Under the pieces are notes generated by a model that worked only from the letters and a program-made list of their open reading frames with translations, was not told the DNA's origin and did not search any database. The position numbers and the translations under genes were made by a program. Positions 17,551 to 25,705 of a stretch of 64,000 bases of DNA are shown here, piece after piece. How positions within the stretch are numbered: position 1 is the stretch's first letter; each line of letters opens with the position of its first letter. Where the stretch lies: positions 558,001 through 622,000 of the forward strand of contig NZ_JAFCJE010000005.1 in the NCBI RefSeq assembly GCF_018131185.1, read 5' to 3'. This stretch comes from Bradyrhizobium diazoefficiens. Lineage in GTDB: Bacteria > Pseudomonadota > Alphaproteobacteria > Rhizobiales > Xanthobacteraceae.

Positions 17551-18287
17551 GAGTGAAAGTCGTGCTGCTCGCGTTGATCATGGTGGTGCTGCCCGAGGTT
17601 GCGCTCGCCCAGATCCCGGACCTCAATTCGCTGTTGCCGCCCGGAAACGGTTCGACCAGCGGCCGGATCATCCAGCTGATGGCGCTGATCACGGTGCTGT
17701 CGGTGGCGCCGGGACTGCTCATCATGGTGACGAGCTTCACGCGATTTGCGGTGGCGCTGTCGTTCCTGCGCGCCGGTCTCGGCCTGCAGACCACGCCCGC
17801 CAATCTGGTGCTGATCAGCCTCGCGCTGTTTATGACCTTCTACGTGATGGCGCCGACCTTCGACCGCGCCTGGGAGACCGGCGTCCAGCCGCTGATGAAG
17901 AACGAGATCTCGGAAGAGCAGGCCTATCTGAAGATCACAGATCCGTTCCGCGAGTTCATGCTGGCCCATGTCCGCGACAAGGATCTGCAGACCTTCGAGT
18001 CGCTCGCCGCGGAGAGCTTTCGCAAGAAGTTCGACGACAAGCGCGTCGATTTGCGCGTCATCATCCCCGCCTTCATGATCTCCGAGCTGAGGCGTTCGTT
18101 CGAGATCGGATTCCTCATCATCCTGCCTTTCCTCGTGATCGACATGATCGTGGCGACGCTGACCATGTCGATGGGCATGATGATGATGCCGCCGACCATC
18201 CTCGCGCTGCCGTTCAAGATGCTGTTCTTCGTGCTGATCGACGGCTGGAATCTGCTCGCCTCCGGACTGGTGCGCTCGTTCTCGTAA
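17547..18287 (+). CDS. fliP: Flagellar export gate protein FliP
   Basis: FliP is the core of the export gate with FliQ and FliR. The protein has 246 residues from a GTG at 17547 overlapping the fliL stop. It shows a cleavable signal (VVLLALIMVVLPEVALAQ), then GRIIQLMALITVLSVAPGLLIMVTSFTRF, the conserved LSFLRAGLGLQTTPANLVLISLALF, and a C-terminal pair of helices (IDMIVATLTMSMGMMMMPPTILALPFKMLFFVLIDGWNLL). It ends the motA-fliP run; a GC-rich palindromic stretch (about 18290-18312) follows and may weakly terminate transcription. Confidence 0.97.
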   Translation: MRVKVVLLALIMVVLPEVALAQIPDLNSLLPPGNGSTSGRIIQLMALITVLSVAPGLLIMVTSFTRFAVALSFLRAGLGLQTTPANLVLISLALFMTFYVMAPTFDRAWETGVQPLMKNEISEEQAYLKITDPFREFMLAHVRDKDLQTFESLAAESFRKKFDDKRVDLRVIIPAFMISELRRSFEIGFLIILPFLVIDMIVATLTMSMGMMMMPPTILALPFKMLFFVLIDGWNLLASGLVRSFS

Positions 18288-18314
18288 ACCGCGGCGCGCC
18301 GCCGGCCGGCCGGT

Positions 18315-18344
18315 TATGGTTAGCGGAAAGTAATATTAACCATA
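18315..18344. promoter_or_regulatory. Inverted repeat TATGGTTA-N14-TAACCATA upstream of the first flagellin
   Basis: Two perfect 8-bp arms are separated by 14 bp in an AT-rich stretch about 190 bp upstream of the first lafA start. I find no copy upstream of the second lafA. The spacing suits a dimeric regulator. It could give the first flagellin gene its own control. Confidence 0.45.
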
Positions 18345-18419
18345 TGATATTGCTGCCGAATTCAAGCCGGCCTTAATCCGGCGGCAAGATTCGGCGTGCT
18401 AGCAAAGCGTCACGGCGGG

Positions 18420-18529
18420 TTGGACCCCACCCACAGCAGTCCAAAGGCATGATGCCGCCCCTCCGTACCGGTGCAAGCCCGGTATGTCCCCTGATGAAAA
18501 TGTAACGCGTACATAAAGGGACATTCGCA
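18420..18529 (+). promoter_or_regulatory. Structured 5' leader of the first lafA gene
   Basis: The leader can form TTGGAC (18420-18425) with GTCCAA (18439-18444); GGCA-TGA-TGCC; TACCGG (18466-18471) with CCGGTA (18479-18484), loop TGCAAGC; and ATGTCCC (18484-18490) with GGGACAT (18518-18524). The last stem covers the Shine-Dalgarno AAAGGGA (18515-18521), eight bases before the ATG. The same elements recur before the second flagellin, with a compensatory change in the first stem. FlbT, encoded at 31880, acts on flagellin mRNA leaders in Caulobacter, so it is the natural candidate partner. Confidence 0.65.
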
Positions 18530-19435
18530 ATGTCAAGCCTGCTCACGAACTCGTCCGCCATGACCGCGCTCCAGACCCTGCGGTCTGTCAGCTCGCAACT
18601 CTCCACGACGCAGAGCCGGATCTCCACCGGCCAGCGCGTCGCCACGGCCTCGGACAACGCCGCCTACTGGTCGATCGCGACCTCGATGCGTGCCGACAAC
18701 GCCGCGCTCTCCGCCGTCTCCGACTCGCTCGGTCTGTCGGCCGCGACCGTCGACACCGAGTACACCGCTCTGAACAAGGTCATCGGCGACAGCAACTCCG
18801 GCCTGACCAAGCTGCAGTCGCTGCTGGTCCAGGCCAAGACGGCCGGTGTCGATCGCAGCAAGATCCAGTCTGAAATCACGCAGATCCAGCAGGACATGAA
18901 GAACGTGGCCGGCGCCGCGACGTTCAACGGCGTGAACTGGCTGAGCACCAACGCCTCCACGCCGGCGACCGTCAACCTGGTGTCGTCGTTCTCGCGCGTC
19001 GGCGCCACGCCGACCACCAGCTCGATCACCGTGACCGTCGCCAACTACTCGCTCTACACCTCGACCACGAGCGGCATCCTCGACACGGTGAGCGGCAGCG
19101 CGTCGGTCGACACCATCAACATCGGTGCGCTGACCGACTCGGCGGCCGACCAGACCACGCTCGATGGCTACATCGCGCAGGTCACCGCGGCGATCGGCAC
19201 GGTCGCTTCGGGTGCCGCCAACCTCGGTGCCATCAAGAACCGCATCTCGAACAACTCGGAGTTCGTGAAGTCGCTGATGGACTCGGTGGATCGCGGTATC
19301 GGCCAGCTCGTCGACGCCGACATGAACCAGGAGTCCACCCGCCTGGCGGCTCTCCAGGTCCAGCAGCAGCTCGGCGTTCAGGCGCTCTCGATCGCCAACA
19401 ACAACAGCCAGAGCATCCTGTCGCTGTTCCGTTAA
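18530..19435 (+). CDS. lafA: Lateral flagellin LafA (first tandem copy)
   Basis: The 301-residue filament subunit has the flagellin N-terminal D0/D1 helices (SSAMTALQTLRSVSSQLSTTQSRISTGQRVATASDNAAYW) and C-terminal helices ending QLGVQALSIANNNSQSILSLFR. A short variable centre (about residues 140-210) matches the small ~300-residue lateral flagellins of Bradyrhizobium, not the much larger subpolar flagellins. It is nearly identical to the next gene. By gene order relative to lafR it may correspond to lafA2 of B. diazoefficiens; that numbering is from memory. It has its own leader, its own upstream inverted repeat and a strong terminator, so it is probably a single-gene unit. It is exported unfolded through the flagellar channel. 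Confidence 0.95.
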   Translation: MSSLLTNSSAMTALQTLRSVSSQLSTTQSRISTGQRVATASDNAAYWSIATSMRADNAALSAVSDSLGLSAATVDTEYTALNKVIGDSNSGLTKLQSLLVQAKTAGVDRSKIQSEITQIQQDMKNVAGAATFNGVNWLSTNASTPATVNLVSSFSRVGATPTTSSITVTVANYSLYTSTTSGILDTVSGSASVDTINIGALTDSAADQTTLDGYIAQVTAAIGTVASGAANLGAIKNRISNNSEFVKSLMDSVDRGIGQLVDADMNQESTRLAALQVQQQLGVQALSIANNNSQSILSLFR

Positions 19436-19454
19436 GTCCAGGACGATCTCGGGA

Positions 19455-19484
19455 AGGCCGCGCTTCTCGCGAAGCGCGGCCTTT
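19455..19484 (+). terminator. Rho-independent-type terminator after the first lafA
   Basis: A 13-bp perfect stem (AAGGCCGCGCTTC / GAAGCGCGGCCTT) closes a 4-nt TCGC loop and is followed by TCGTTTGG. It begins 20 bp after the stop codon. It separates the two flagellin units. Confidence 0.85.
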
Positions 19485-19592
19485 CGTTTGGCACGATGCT
19501 GCCGCCGTGATTCCGCCAGTCCTGTTGCAGAGGGACCACGGCGCCACAAGCCTCGCACAAGCTTCGCTGGCTATCCTCGCCGCTACGACGGG

Positions 19593-19702
19593 TTGGGCTC
19601 ACGCGCATTTCCGCAGCCCAAAGGCATGATGCCGCCCCTGTCGTACCGGTGCAAGCCCGGTATGTCCCCAAAATCCAATCTGCTTTCAAAGGGACATCGA
19701 AG
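19593..19702 (+). promoter_or_regulatory. Structured 5' leader of the second lafA gene
   Basis: Homologue of the leader at 18420-18529. TTGGGC (19593-19598) pairs with GCCCAA (19616-19621), the compensated version of the TTGGAC/GTCCAA stem. GGCA-TGA-TGCC is kept, as is TACCGG (19644-19649) with CCGGTA (19657-19662) and the same TGCAAGC loop. ATGTCCC (19662-19668) pairs with GGGACAT (19691-19697) over the Shine-Dalgarno AAAGGGA (19688-19694), eight bases before the ATG at 19703. The loop of the last stem differs in length and sequence while the stem is unchanged. Confidence 0.65.
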
Positions 19703-20614
19703 ATGGCTTCCAGCCTGCTTACCAACTCCGCCGCAATGACCGCGCTCCAGACCCTCCGGATTGTCAGCGCCAGCCTGCAGACCACCGAAAACCGCATCTC
19801 GACCGGCCAGCGCGTCGCGACAGCTTCGGACAACTCTGCCTATTGGTCGATCGCGACCTCGATGCGCGCCGACAACGCCGCGCTCTCCGCCGTCTCCGAC
19901 TCGCTCGGTCTGTCGGCCGCGACCGTGGACACCGAATACACCGCTCTGAACAAGGTCATCGGCGACCAGAACTCCGGCCTGACCAAGCTCCAGGCGCTGC
20001 TGGTCGAAGCCAAGACCGCCGGCATCGACCGCACCAAGATCCAGGCTGAAATCACCCAGATCCAGCAGGACATGAAGAACGTCGCCAACGCGGCGACGTT
20101 CAACGGCGTGAACTGGCTGAGCACCAACGCCTCCACCCCGGCGACGGTCAACCTGGTGTCGTCGTTCTCGCGCGTCGGCGGCACGCCCACGATCAACACC
20201 ATCACGGTGACGGTTGCCGACTACTCGCTCTACACCTCGACCACGGCCGGCATCCTGGACACCGTGAGCGGCAGCGCGTCGGTCGACACCATCAACATCG
20301 GTGCGCTGACCGACTCGGCGGCCGACCAGACCACGATCGACGCCTACATCGCGCAGGTCACCGGCGCGATCAACACGGTCAGCCAGTCCGCCGCCAACCT
20401 CGGCGCCATCAAGAACCGCATCTCGAACAACACGGAATTCGTGAAGTCGCTGATGGACTCGGTGGATCGCGGTATCGGCCAGCTCGTCGACGCCGACATG
20501 AACGCGGAATCGACCCGGCTCCAGGCGCTGCAGACCCAGCAGCAGCTCGGCGTTCAGGCGCTCTCGATCGCCAACCAGAACAGCCAGAGCATCCTGTCGC
20601 TGTTCCGCGGCTAA
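19703..20614 (+). CDS. lafA: Lateral flagellin LafA (second tandem copy)
   Basis: The protein is 303 residues from the ATG at 19703, preceded by AAAGGGA. The frame is open back to 19649, but that part is the conserved untranslated leader. Sequence and architecture match the first copy: D0/D1 helices at both ends, short central domain, with differences mainly in residues 15-30 (LRIVSASLQTTENRIS) and near the C-terminus. The pair arose by tandem duplication that included the leader. By synteny with B. diazoefficiens it may be lafA1. It is upstream of fliF, 287 bp away, across a perfect hairpin. Confidence 0.95.
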   Translation: MASSLLTNSAAMTALQTLRIVSASLQTTENRISTGQRVATASDNSAYWSIATSMRADNAALSAVSDSLGLSAATVDTEYTALNKVIGDQNSGLTKLQALLVEAKTAGIDRTKIQAEITQIQQDMKNVANAATFNGVNWLSTNASTPATVNLVSSFSRVGGTPTINTITVTVADYSLYTSTTAGILDTVSGSASVDTINIGALTDSAADQTTIDAYIAQVTGAINTVSQSAANLGAIKNRISNNTEFVKSLMDSVDRGIGQLVDADMNAESTRLQALQTQQQLGVQALSIANQNSQSILSLFRG

Positions 20615-20631
20615 GCGACGCTCTCGAAGAC

Positions 20632-20658
20632 GACCGTGCTCCCGCGGGGAGCACGGTC
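20632..20658 (+). terminator. Perfect hairpin after the second lafA
   Basis: GACCGTGCTCC (20632-20642) pairs perfectly with GGAGCACGGTC (20648-20658) around a 5-nt loop. There is no T-tract, so it may be a weak terminator or an mRNA 3'-end stabiliser that still permits read-through to fliF. Confidence 0.6.
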
Positions 20659-20901
20659 ACCGCCGCGAACGGTGGATATGAAGGCACCGCGCGTGCCCGG
20701 ACACCGACTTCTTCGCGCCAGATGCGACACGTCGCGGCCGTTCGAGCCGCGTCCGGCCCGCCGGGCCGAGTTCAATCGCATCACCGCATTCTTGTAAAAT
20801 TGCAACGCCTCGTCCGCGAATGGCGCGCCCGCGCTCTCCCGCAACCCTCAGGCAAGGTTGGCAGAGGAGTGTCGCATACGTTCGCATTGCTATGAGGTCA
20901 T

Positions 20902-22527
20902 ATGCTCAGTCGCGCGCAGATACAGCAACTGCTCAACAATCTGCTGGAGCTCGGGCCGCGACGCCTGATGGCCCTGGGGCTGATCGGCTTTGCCGTTCTC
21001 GTCACCGTCGTCGGCGGCGCGTACTATCTGAGTCGACCTGAATTCGAGACGCTCTATACCGGCCTCACCCGCGAAGACGTGACGCGCATGGGCGCGGCGC
21101 TGCGCGAGCAGAACGTCACCTTCGACGTCAATACCGCCGGAGATGCGCTCTCGGTGCGTCCGAGTCAGACCATGCAGGCGCGGATGCTGCTCGCCGAGAA
21201 GGGGCTGCCGACCAGCGCCAATTCCGGCTACGAGCTGTTCGACAAGATCGGCTCGCTCGGCCTCACCTCCTTCATGCAGGAAGTCACCAAGCTCCGGGCG
21301 CTGGAGGGCGAGATCGCGCGCACGGTCCAGTTGATGAAGGGCGTCAAGGCGGCGCGGGTGCATATCGTGATGCCGGTGCGCGGCTCGTTCCGGGCGACGC
21401 AGCAGCCGCCTTCGGCCTCGGTCGTGCTGCGCACCGACGGCGCGATCGAGGCGCGCACCGCGCAGTCGATCCGTCACCTCGTCGCCGCCGCGATTCCGGG
21501 CATGAGCCGCGACAAGGTGACGGTGCTGGACGCCGACGGCTCGATGCTGCTCGCCGAAGAGGACGAGGCCAGCGCCGCCCCGACCAAGATGGCGAGCCTT
21601 CAGAAGACGGTCGGCGGCATGGTGCAGGAGAACATCCGCAAGGCGCTGACGCCGTATCTGGGTCTCGACAATTTCGAGGTCAGCGTCGCGCCGCAGCTCT
21701 CCACCGACAAGCGGCAGATCAACGAGACCGTCTACGATCCGGAGAGCCGTGCCGAACGTTCGGTGCGGAACGTGCGCGAGAAGGAATCGTCGCAGAACGC
21801 AGACCGCTCGACGCCGACGACGGTGCAGCAGAATCTTCCCGATCAGCAGGTGAACGCCGCCGGCGGCAAGAATTCCAGCGAGGACAAGACCCGCCGCGAG
21901 GACGTCACCAATTTCGAGGTCTCGTCCAAGACCACGACGACTGTGAGTGACGGCTATTCGGTGAAGAAGCTCTTCATCGCCGTTCTGGTCAATCGCGCGC
22001 GGCTGGTCGCCGATCTCGGCGACAAGAGCAACCAGGCCATCGTCGACAGCAAGCTCGCCGAGATCAGCCAGCTTGCCGCGACGGCCGGCGGACTGGACAA
22101 GGCGCGCGGCGACCAGATCCAGGTGACGGCCGTCGATTTCATGGAGGGTTCGCGCGAACTGGCGCCGGTACCTCCGATCAGCTTCGTCGAGATGATCAAC
22201 AAGCAGCTCGGCAGCGTCATCAACGCGGTGACAATCCTGGCCGTTGCTTCGATGCTGGTCTGGTTCGGCTTGCGGCCGGCCGTCAACGGCATTCTGACCC
22301 ATCGCGCGGAGCAGGAACAGGTCGAGGCCGCCGAGGCCGCGGAGCTCGAAGCTGCTACCGCTCTCGCATTGGCCGAGAGCCAGGATCCCGAGCTCAATCT
22401 GGTCGAAGACCTCGAAGGCAAGATGCAGCGAACGCCGCAGAAGCGGCTGGAGCAGATCGTCCGGCTCGATCAGACGCAGGCGGCGGCGATCCTTAAGGAC
22501 TGGATGCGACGCGAGGAGGCGGCATGA
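20902..22527 (+). CDS. fliF: Flagellar MS-ring protein FliF
   Basis: FliF forms the MS ring, the assembly base in the inner membrane. The protein has 541 residues, close to the norm. A first membrane helix lies at about 19-40 (LMALGLIGFAVLVTVVGGAYYL) and the second near 435-455 (VINAVTILAVASMLVWFGLRP). Between them are the ring-building motifs: YELFDKIGSLGLTSFMQEVTKLRALEGEIARTVQLMKGVKAARVHIVMP, and the variable beta-collar insertion (about 285-345). The cytoplasmic tail ends with the FliG-binding LEQIVRLDQTQAAAILKDWMRRE. It overlaps fliH by 4 bp. Confidence 0.96.
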   Translation: MLSRAQIQQLLNNLLELGPRRLMALGLIGFAVLVTVVGGAYYLSRPEFETLYTGLTREDVTRMGAALREQNVTFDVNTAGDALSVRPSQTMQARMLLAEKGLPTSANSGYELFDKIGSLGLTSFMQEVTKLRALEGEIARTVQLMKGVKAARVHIVMPVRGSFRATQQPPSASVVLRTDGAIEARTAQSIRHLVAAAIPGMSRDKVTVLDADGSMLLAEEDEASAAPTKMASLQKTVGGMVQENIRKALTPYLGLDNFEVSVAPQLSTDKRQINETVYDPESRAERSVRNVREKESSQNADRSTPTTVQQNLPDQQVNAAGGKNSSEDKTRREDVTNFEVSSKTTTTVSDGYSVKKLFIAVLVNRARLVADLGDKSNQAIVDSKLAEISQLAATAGGLDKARGDQIQVTAVDFMEGSRELAPVPPISFVEMINKQLGSVINAVTILAVASMLVWFGLRPAVNGILTHRAEQEQVEAAEAAELEAATALALAESQDPELNLVEDLEGKMQRTPQKRLEQIVRLDQTQAAAILKDWMRREEAA

Positions 22528-23216
22528 ACGCGGCAATCGGAAAGCTCCTGACGCAGTTCGACGCGAACGGCCGGGCCAAGGCTCCGCCGCCTCCGCCGCC
22601 CAGGATACAGGACCTGCTGACAAGGCCGAAGGAAAACGTGCGCGAGCCGCAGCCGCAGCCTCAGGCTCACCCGCAGCCACTGTCCCAGTCGCCGCCTGCG
22701 GCGCCGACGGCGGAAGCCCCGGCGACCAATCTCCTGGACGACGCTTACCGGCGTGGCCATTCGGCCGGCGTCGCGGAGGGCGATGCCAGGCTTGCCGAGG
22801 AGCGCGTCCGCAGCGCGATCCGGCTCGGCGAGGAGCGCGCCAAATGGTCCGACCAGCAGGCGGTCGCGATCGTCGGCGGATTCGAGGCGGCCTGCCGTGA
22901 GATCGAGACCAACATCGCAAGCTCCGTTGCGCGGATATTGCTGCCGTTCCTCGCCGACGCGGTCCGCGACAAGGCGATCGGATCGCTGGTCGAGCAGATT
23001 TCGGCGCTGACCGGCAACTCGTCGGTACCGGCGTTCAAGGTCACCGGCCCGCGCGAGCTGCTCGACCTCGTGAAGACGCAGCTCGATGCTTCCAGGCGAA
23101 CCGGCATCGAATACGAGGCGGCTGAGGCACTGGAGGTCCGCGTCGTGGCCGACCAGACCGTGATCGAGACGCAGATCTCGGTCTGGAGCGAACGTCTCAA
23201 GGAAGCGCGCCGGTAG
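22524..23216 (+). CDS. fliH: Flagellar export ATPase regulator FliH
   Basis: The 230-residue protein starts with a Pro-rich, low-complexity segment (residues about 20-70) and continues with an acidic helical domain (YRRGHSAGVAEGDARLAEERVRSAIRLGEE) like the GxxxG-type helix of FliH/YscL. The C-terminal part matches FliH. FliH holds FliI and links it to FliN. Position directly after fliF with an ATGA overlap is the canonical place for fliH. The short similarity makes this call weaker than for its neighbours. Confidence 0.82.
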   Translation: MNAAIGKLLTQFDANGRAKAPPPPPPRIQDLLTRPKENVREPQPQPQAHPQPLSQSPPAAPTAEAPATNLLDDAYRRGHSAGVAEGDARLAEERVRSAIRLGEERAKWSDQQAVAIVGGFEAACREIETNIASSVARILLPFLADAVRDKAIGSLVEQISALTGNSSVPAFKVTGPRELLDLVKTQLDASRRTGIEYEAAEALEVRVVADQTVIETQISVWSERLKEARR

Positions 23217-23222
23217 CCCGCC

Positions 23223-24530
23223 ATGGAAGAGGTCAAGCATGAGCTGGTGATCGTTCGCCGCCGCAGCGCCTTCGCCGAGGAAGCGCATCACGGCGGCGTC
23301 TGGAAGATCGCCTATGCGGATTTCATGACCGCGATGATGGCGTTTTTCCTGGTCATGTGGCTGCTCAACGCGCTCAACCAGGACCAGAAGCAGGTGGTCG
23401 CGAGCTATTTCAACCCGATCAAGCTCGCGGAGAACGCGCCCGCCCCGAAGGGCCTCAAGGACCTTGCCAAGAAGGAGCCGTCGTCGTTCGAAGGCCAGGA
23501 CGGCCGGCGTCAGCCGGCCGGTCCGAGCGAAGAACGTCGCGGCGATTCCCCGACGGCCGAGAAGCCGCCCTTCTATGAAGAGAAGGTGCTGTTTCGCGAT
23601 CCCTATGCGACGCTCGCTGAGATCGCGAGCAGCGCGAACCAGGCCTCGGGCCAGCGGCGCGCCGGCGCGCTGACATCCGCCGAAGAAGATGGTCTCAAGG
23701 GCGGCGACGCCTACCGCGATCCCTTCGATCCCGGCTATTGGAAGCTGGCGCCGCAAGCGTCCAAGGACGCCGATCGCATGATCGAGAGTGCGTCCAAGCC
23801 GAATGCCTCCGCGCGCAACGGCGCGTCCGGCACACATCAGGGCGAGCCGCAGGCGCATCGTGCCAGGGCAGACGATGCCGGTGGAAGCCCGGCTCCGAGC
23901 GCGGATGCATCGTCCGCAAATCTGTCGCCGCTGCTGCCGCCGGCGCCGGCGCAATCGCTCCGCGAGGGAAGCGTCCAAACGACTGTCCAAGCCAACGCCG
24001 CCGCGCACGCGCGCACCACTGATACGACGAAGGAGAGCGAACCGCGCGATGCGGCGCAAACCCAGCAGCCGACCGTCAAGCAGCTTCAGGCCGCGATCGC
24101 GGACGCGCTGTCGGACATCAAGGCCGGCGCCGGGCCGGCGGCCGAGGTGCGCCAGGTCGAGGAGGGTCTTCTGATCAGCCTGACCGACGATGCGAGCTTC
24201 GGCATGTTCGCGGTCGGCTCGGCCGAGCCGCGACCCGAACTCATCCGCGTGATCGACAAAATCGGCCCGCTGCTGACGAAACGCCAGGGCATGATCATCG
24301 TCCGCGGCCATACCGACAACCGGCCGTATCGTTCGGAGACTTACGACAATTGGCGGCTGTCGACCGCTCGCGCCCAGATGGCCTATTACATGCTGGTGCG
24401 CTCCGGCGTCGACGCGCAGCGGATCGAGCATGTCGAAGGTTACGCCGACCGGCGGCCGAAGCTTCCGAACGATCCCGCTGCCGCGCAAAATCGCCGGATC
24501 GAGATCCTGATCCGTGAGAAGCGCCCTTGA
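23223..24530 (+). CDS. motB: Flagellar motor stator protein MotB
   Basis: MotB anchors the stator to peptidoglycan. The 435-residue protein is long, as in rhizobia. The single membrane helix has the proton-carrying aspartate at residue 33 (KIAYADFMTAMMAFFLVMWLLNAL). A long low-complexity periplasmic linker follows (about 60-280), then the OmpA-like domain with GMFAVGSAEPRPELIRVIDKIGPLLTK and the binding motif VRGHTDNRPYRSETYDNWRLSTARAQ. The size of the linker fits interaction with MotC. motC overlaps it by 4 bp. With MotA (7145) it forms the channel; the Asp and context suggest proton drive. Confidence 0.95.
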   Translation: MEEVKHELVIVRRRSAFAEEAHHGGVWKIAYADFMTAMMAFFLVMWLLNALNQDQKQVVASYFNPIKLAENAPAPKGLKDLAKKEPSSFEGQDGRRQPAGPSEERRGDSPTAEKPPFYEEKVLFRDPYATLAEIASSANQASGQRRAGALTSAEEDGLKGGDAYRDPFDPGYWKLAPQASKDADRMIESASKPNASARNGASGTHQGEPQAHRARADDAGGSPAPSADASSANLSPLLPPAPAQSLREGSVQTTVQANAAAHARTTDTTKESEPRDAAQTQQPTVKQLQAAIADALSDIKAGAGPAAEVRQVEEGLLISLTDDASFGMFAVGSAEPRPELIRVIDKIGPLLTKRQGMIIVRGHTDNRPYRSETYDNWRLSTARAQMAYYMLVRSGVDAQRIEHVEGYADRRPKLPNDPAAAQNRRIEILIREKRP

Positions 24531-25705
24531 TCAGGCCACGGCTCCGCATCGTCCTGCTGCTCCTGCCGTTCATGGCGGCGAGCGCGCTTGCCGAGCCCGT
24601 GCGCCAGGGCGGCGAGCCTTACGAGCTCGTCCGCGCGCTGCAGGCGGTGCAGGACGGCATCGCCAACGGCGATACCGCCGCGCATGGCAGCCACGTCGCG
24701 CTGATCCGGCAGATCGGAGAGAGGTTTCTCGCCGCCGATCCCACCACGTGGAGCAATCCGCAGAACAGCCAGGCGGTGGTCATCTATCTGCTCAGCGGCG
24801 GCGCGCCGCAAATCGTCCGCAAGCTGCCGCGCGACAAGATGAATGTGGACGAGCGGCTGTTCAACGGTGCGCTTGCCTATGTCGAGGGTCGTCAGGAGGA
24901 AGCGCGGGAGCAGCTCAGGGACGTCAAGCCGCGAACGCTTCCCTCGGGCCTCGGCGGACAGGTCGCGCTGGTCCAGGGCGCGTTGTTTGCGCGTGCCGAG
25001 GCATCGTTCGCGATCGAGCGCCTGGACGATGCGCGCCTGCTGCTGCCCGGCACGCTCGTGGAGGAGGCGGCGCTGCGGCGTGAGATCCTGTTGGTGGGGC
25101 AGGCGGAGGATTTCGACAAGTTCGAGTTCCTGACGCTGGCCTATATCCGCCATTACCGCAACTCGATCTATGCCGGCGATTTCTGGCAGCGCTTCTCTAC
25201 GGGCCTGACGCAATCGAGCCTGGCGCTCGACGGGCGCCGCTTCGCGCGGATCGCTGCCCTGCTGGAGCAGATCGATCGCACCAGCCGCCTCAAGCTCTAT
25301 CTCGTGATCGCGCGCGCGGCCATGCTGCAGGGACAGCTGGCCGTGACGCGGCTTGCCGGCGAGCGGGCGCTGACGCTCAGCGCCGACGCCTCCGCTGATC
25401 GCGAGCGGGCGCATTTCTTCCGCGGCGCATCGCGGGCGCTCACCGACGAATATGACGGCGGTCTCGCCGAGCTGAAGGCGCTCGACCGGTCGAAGCTGCC
25501 CGAGCGCGACGTCCCGCTCTTGAATGCCACGGTGCAGCTCGCGCTCGACGTTCGCAAGCCGTTTTCGGGCGGATCCGCCGCGCTGGCCGATAAGCCTCCG
25601 GCAACGCCGGCGCGTCTCGATCTGGCGTCGTCGACCGTGGCGCTCGCACGCGCGCGGAAGCAGCTCGGCGAACTCGAACTTCTCACCAGGGACCGCCGTC
25701 CATGA
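24527..25705 (+). CDS. motC: Periplasmic motility protein MotC
   Basis: MotC is a periplasmic protein of rhizobial motors that acts with MotB. The 392-residue precursor starts at a TTG overlapping the motB stop (TTGA) and has a signal peptide (LRIVLLLLPFMAASALAE). The rest is alpha-helical, with YELVRALQAVQDGIANGD and a VIYLLSGGAP block typical of MotC, plus repeated helical hairpins. Its export partner MotE is at 15601. fliK overlaps its end. Confidence 0.88.
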   Translation: MIRPRLRIVLLLLPFMAASALAEPVRQGGEPYELVRALQAVQDGIANGDTAAHGSHVALIRQIGERFLAADPTTWSNPQNSQAVVIYLLSGGAPQIVRKLPRDKMNVDERLFNGALAYVEGRQEEAREQLRDVKPRTLPSGLGGQVALVQGALFARAEASFAIERLDDARLLLPGTLVEEAALRREILLVGQAEDFDKFEFLTLAYIRHYRNSIYAGDFWQRFSTGLTQSSLALDGRRFARIAALLEQIDRTSRLKLYLVIARAAMLQGQLAVTRLAGERALTLSADASADRERAHFFRGASRALTDEYDGGLAELKALDRSKLPERDVPLLNATVQLALDVRKPFSGGSAALADKPPATPARLDLASSTVALARARKQLGELELLTRDRRP

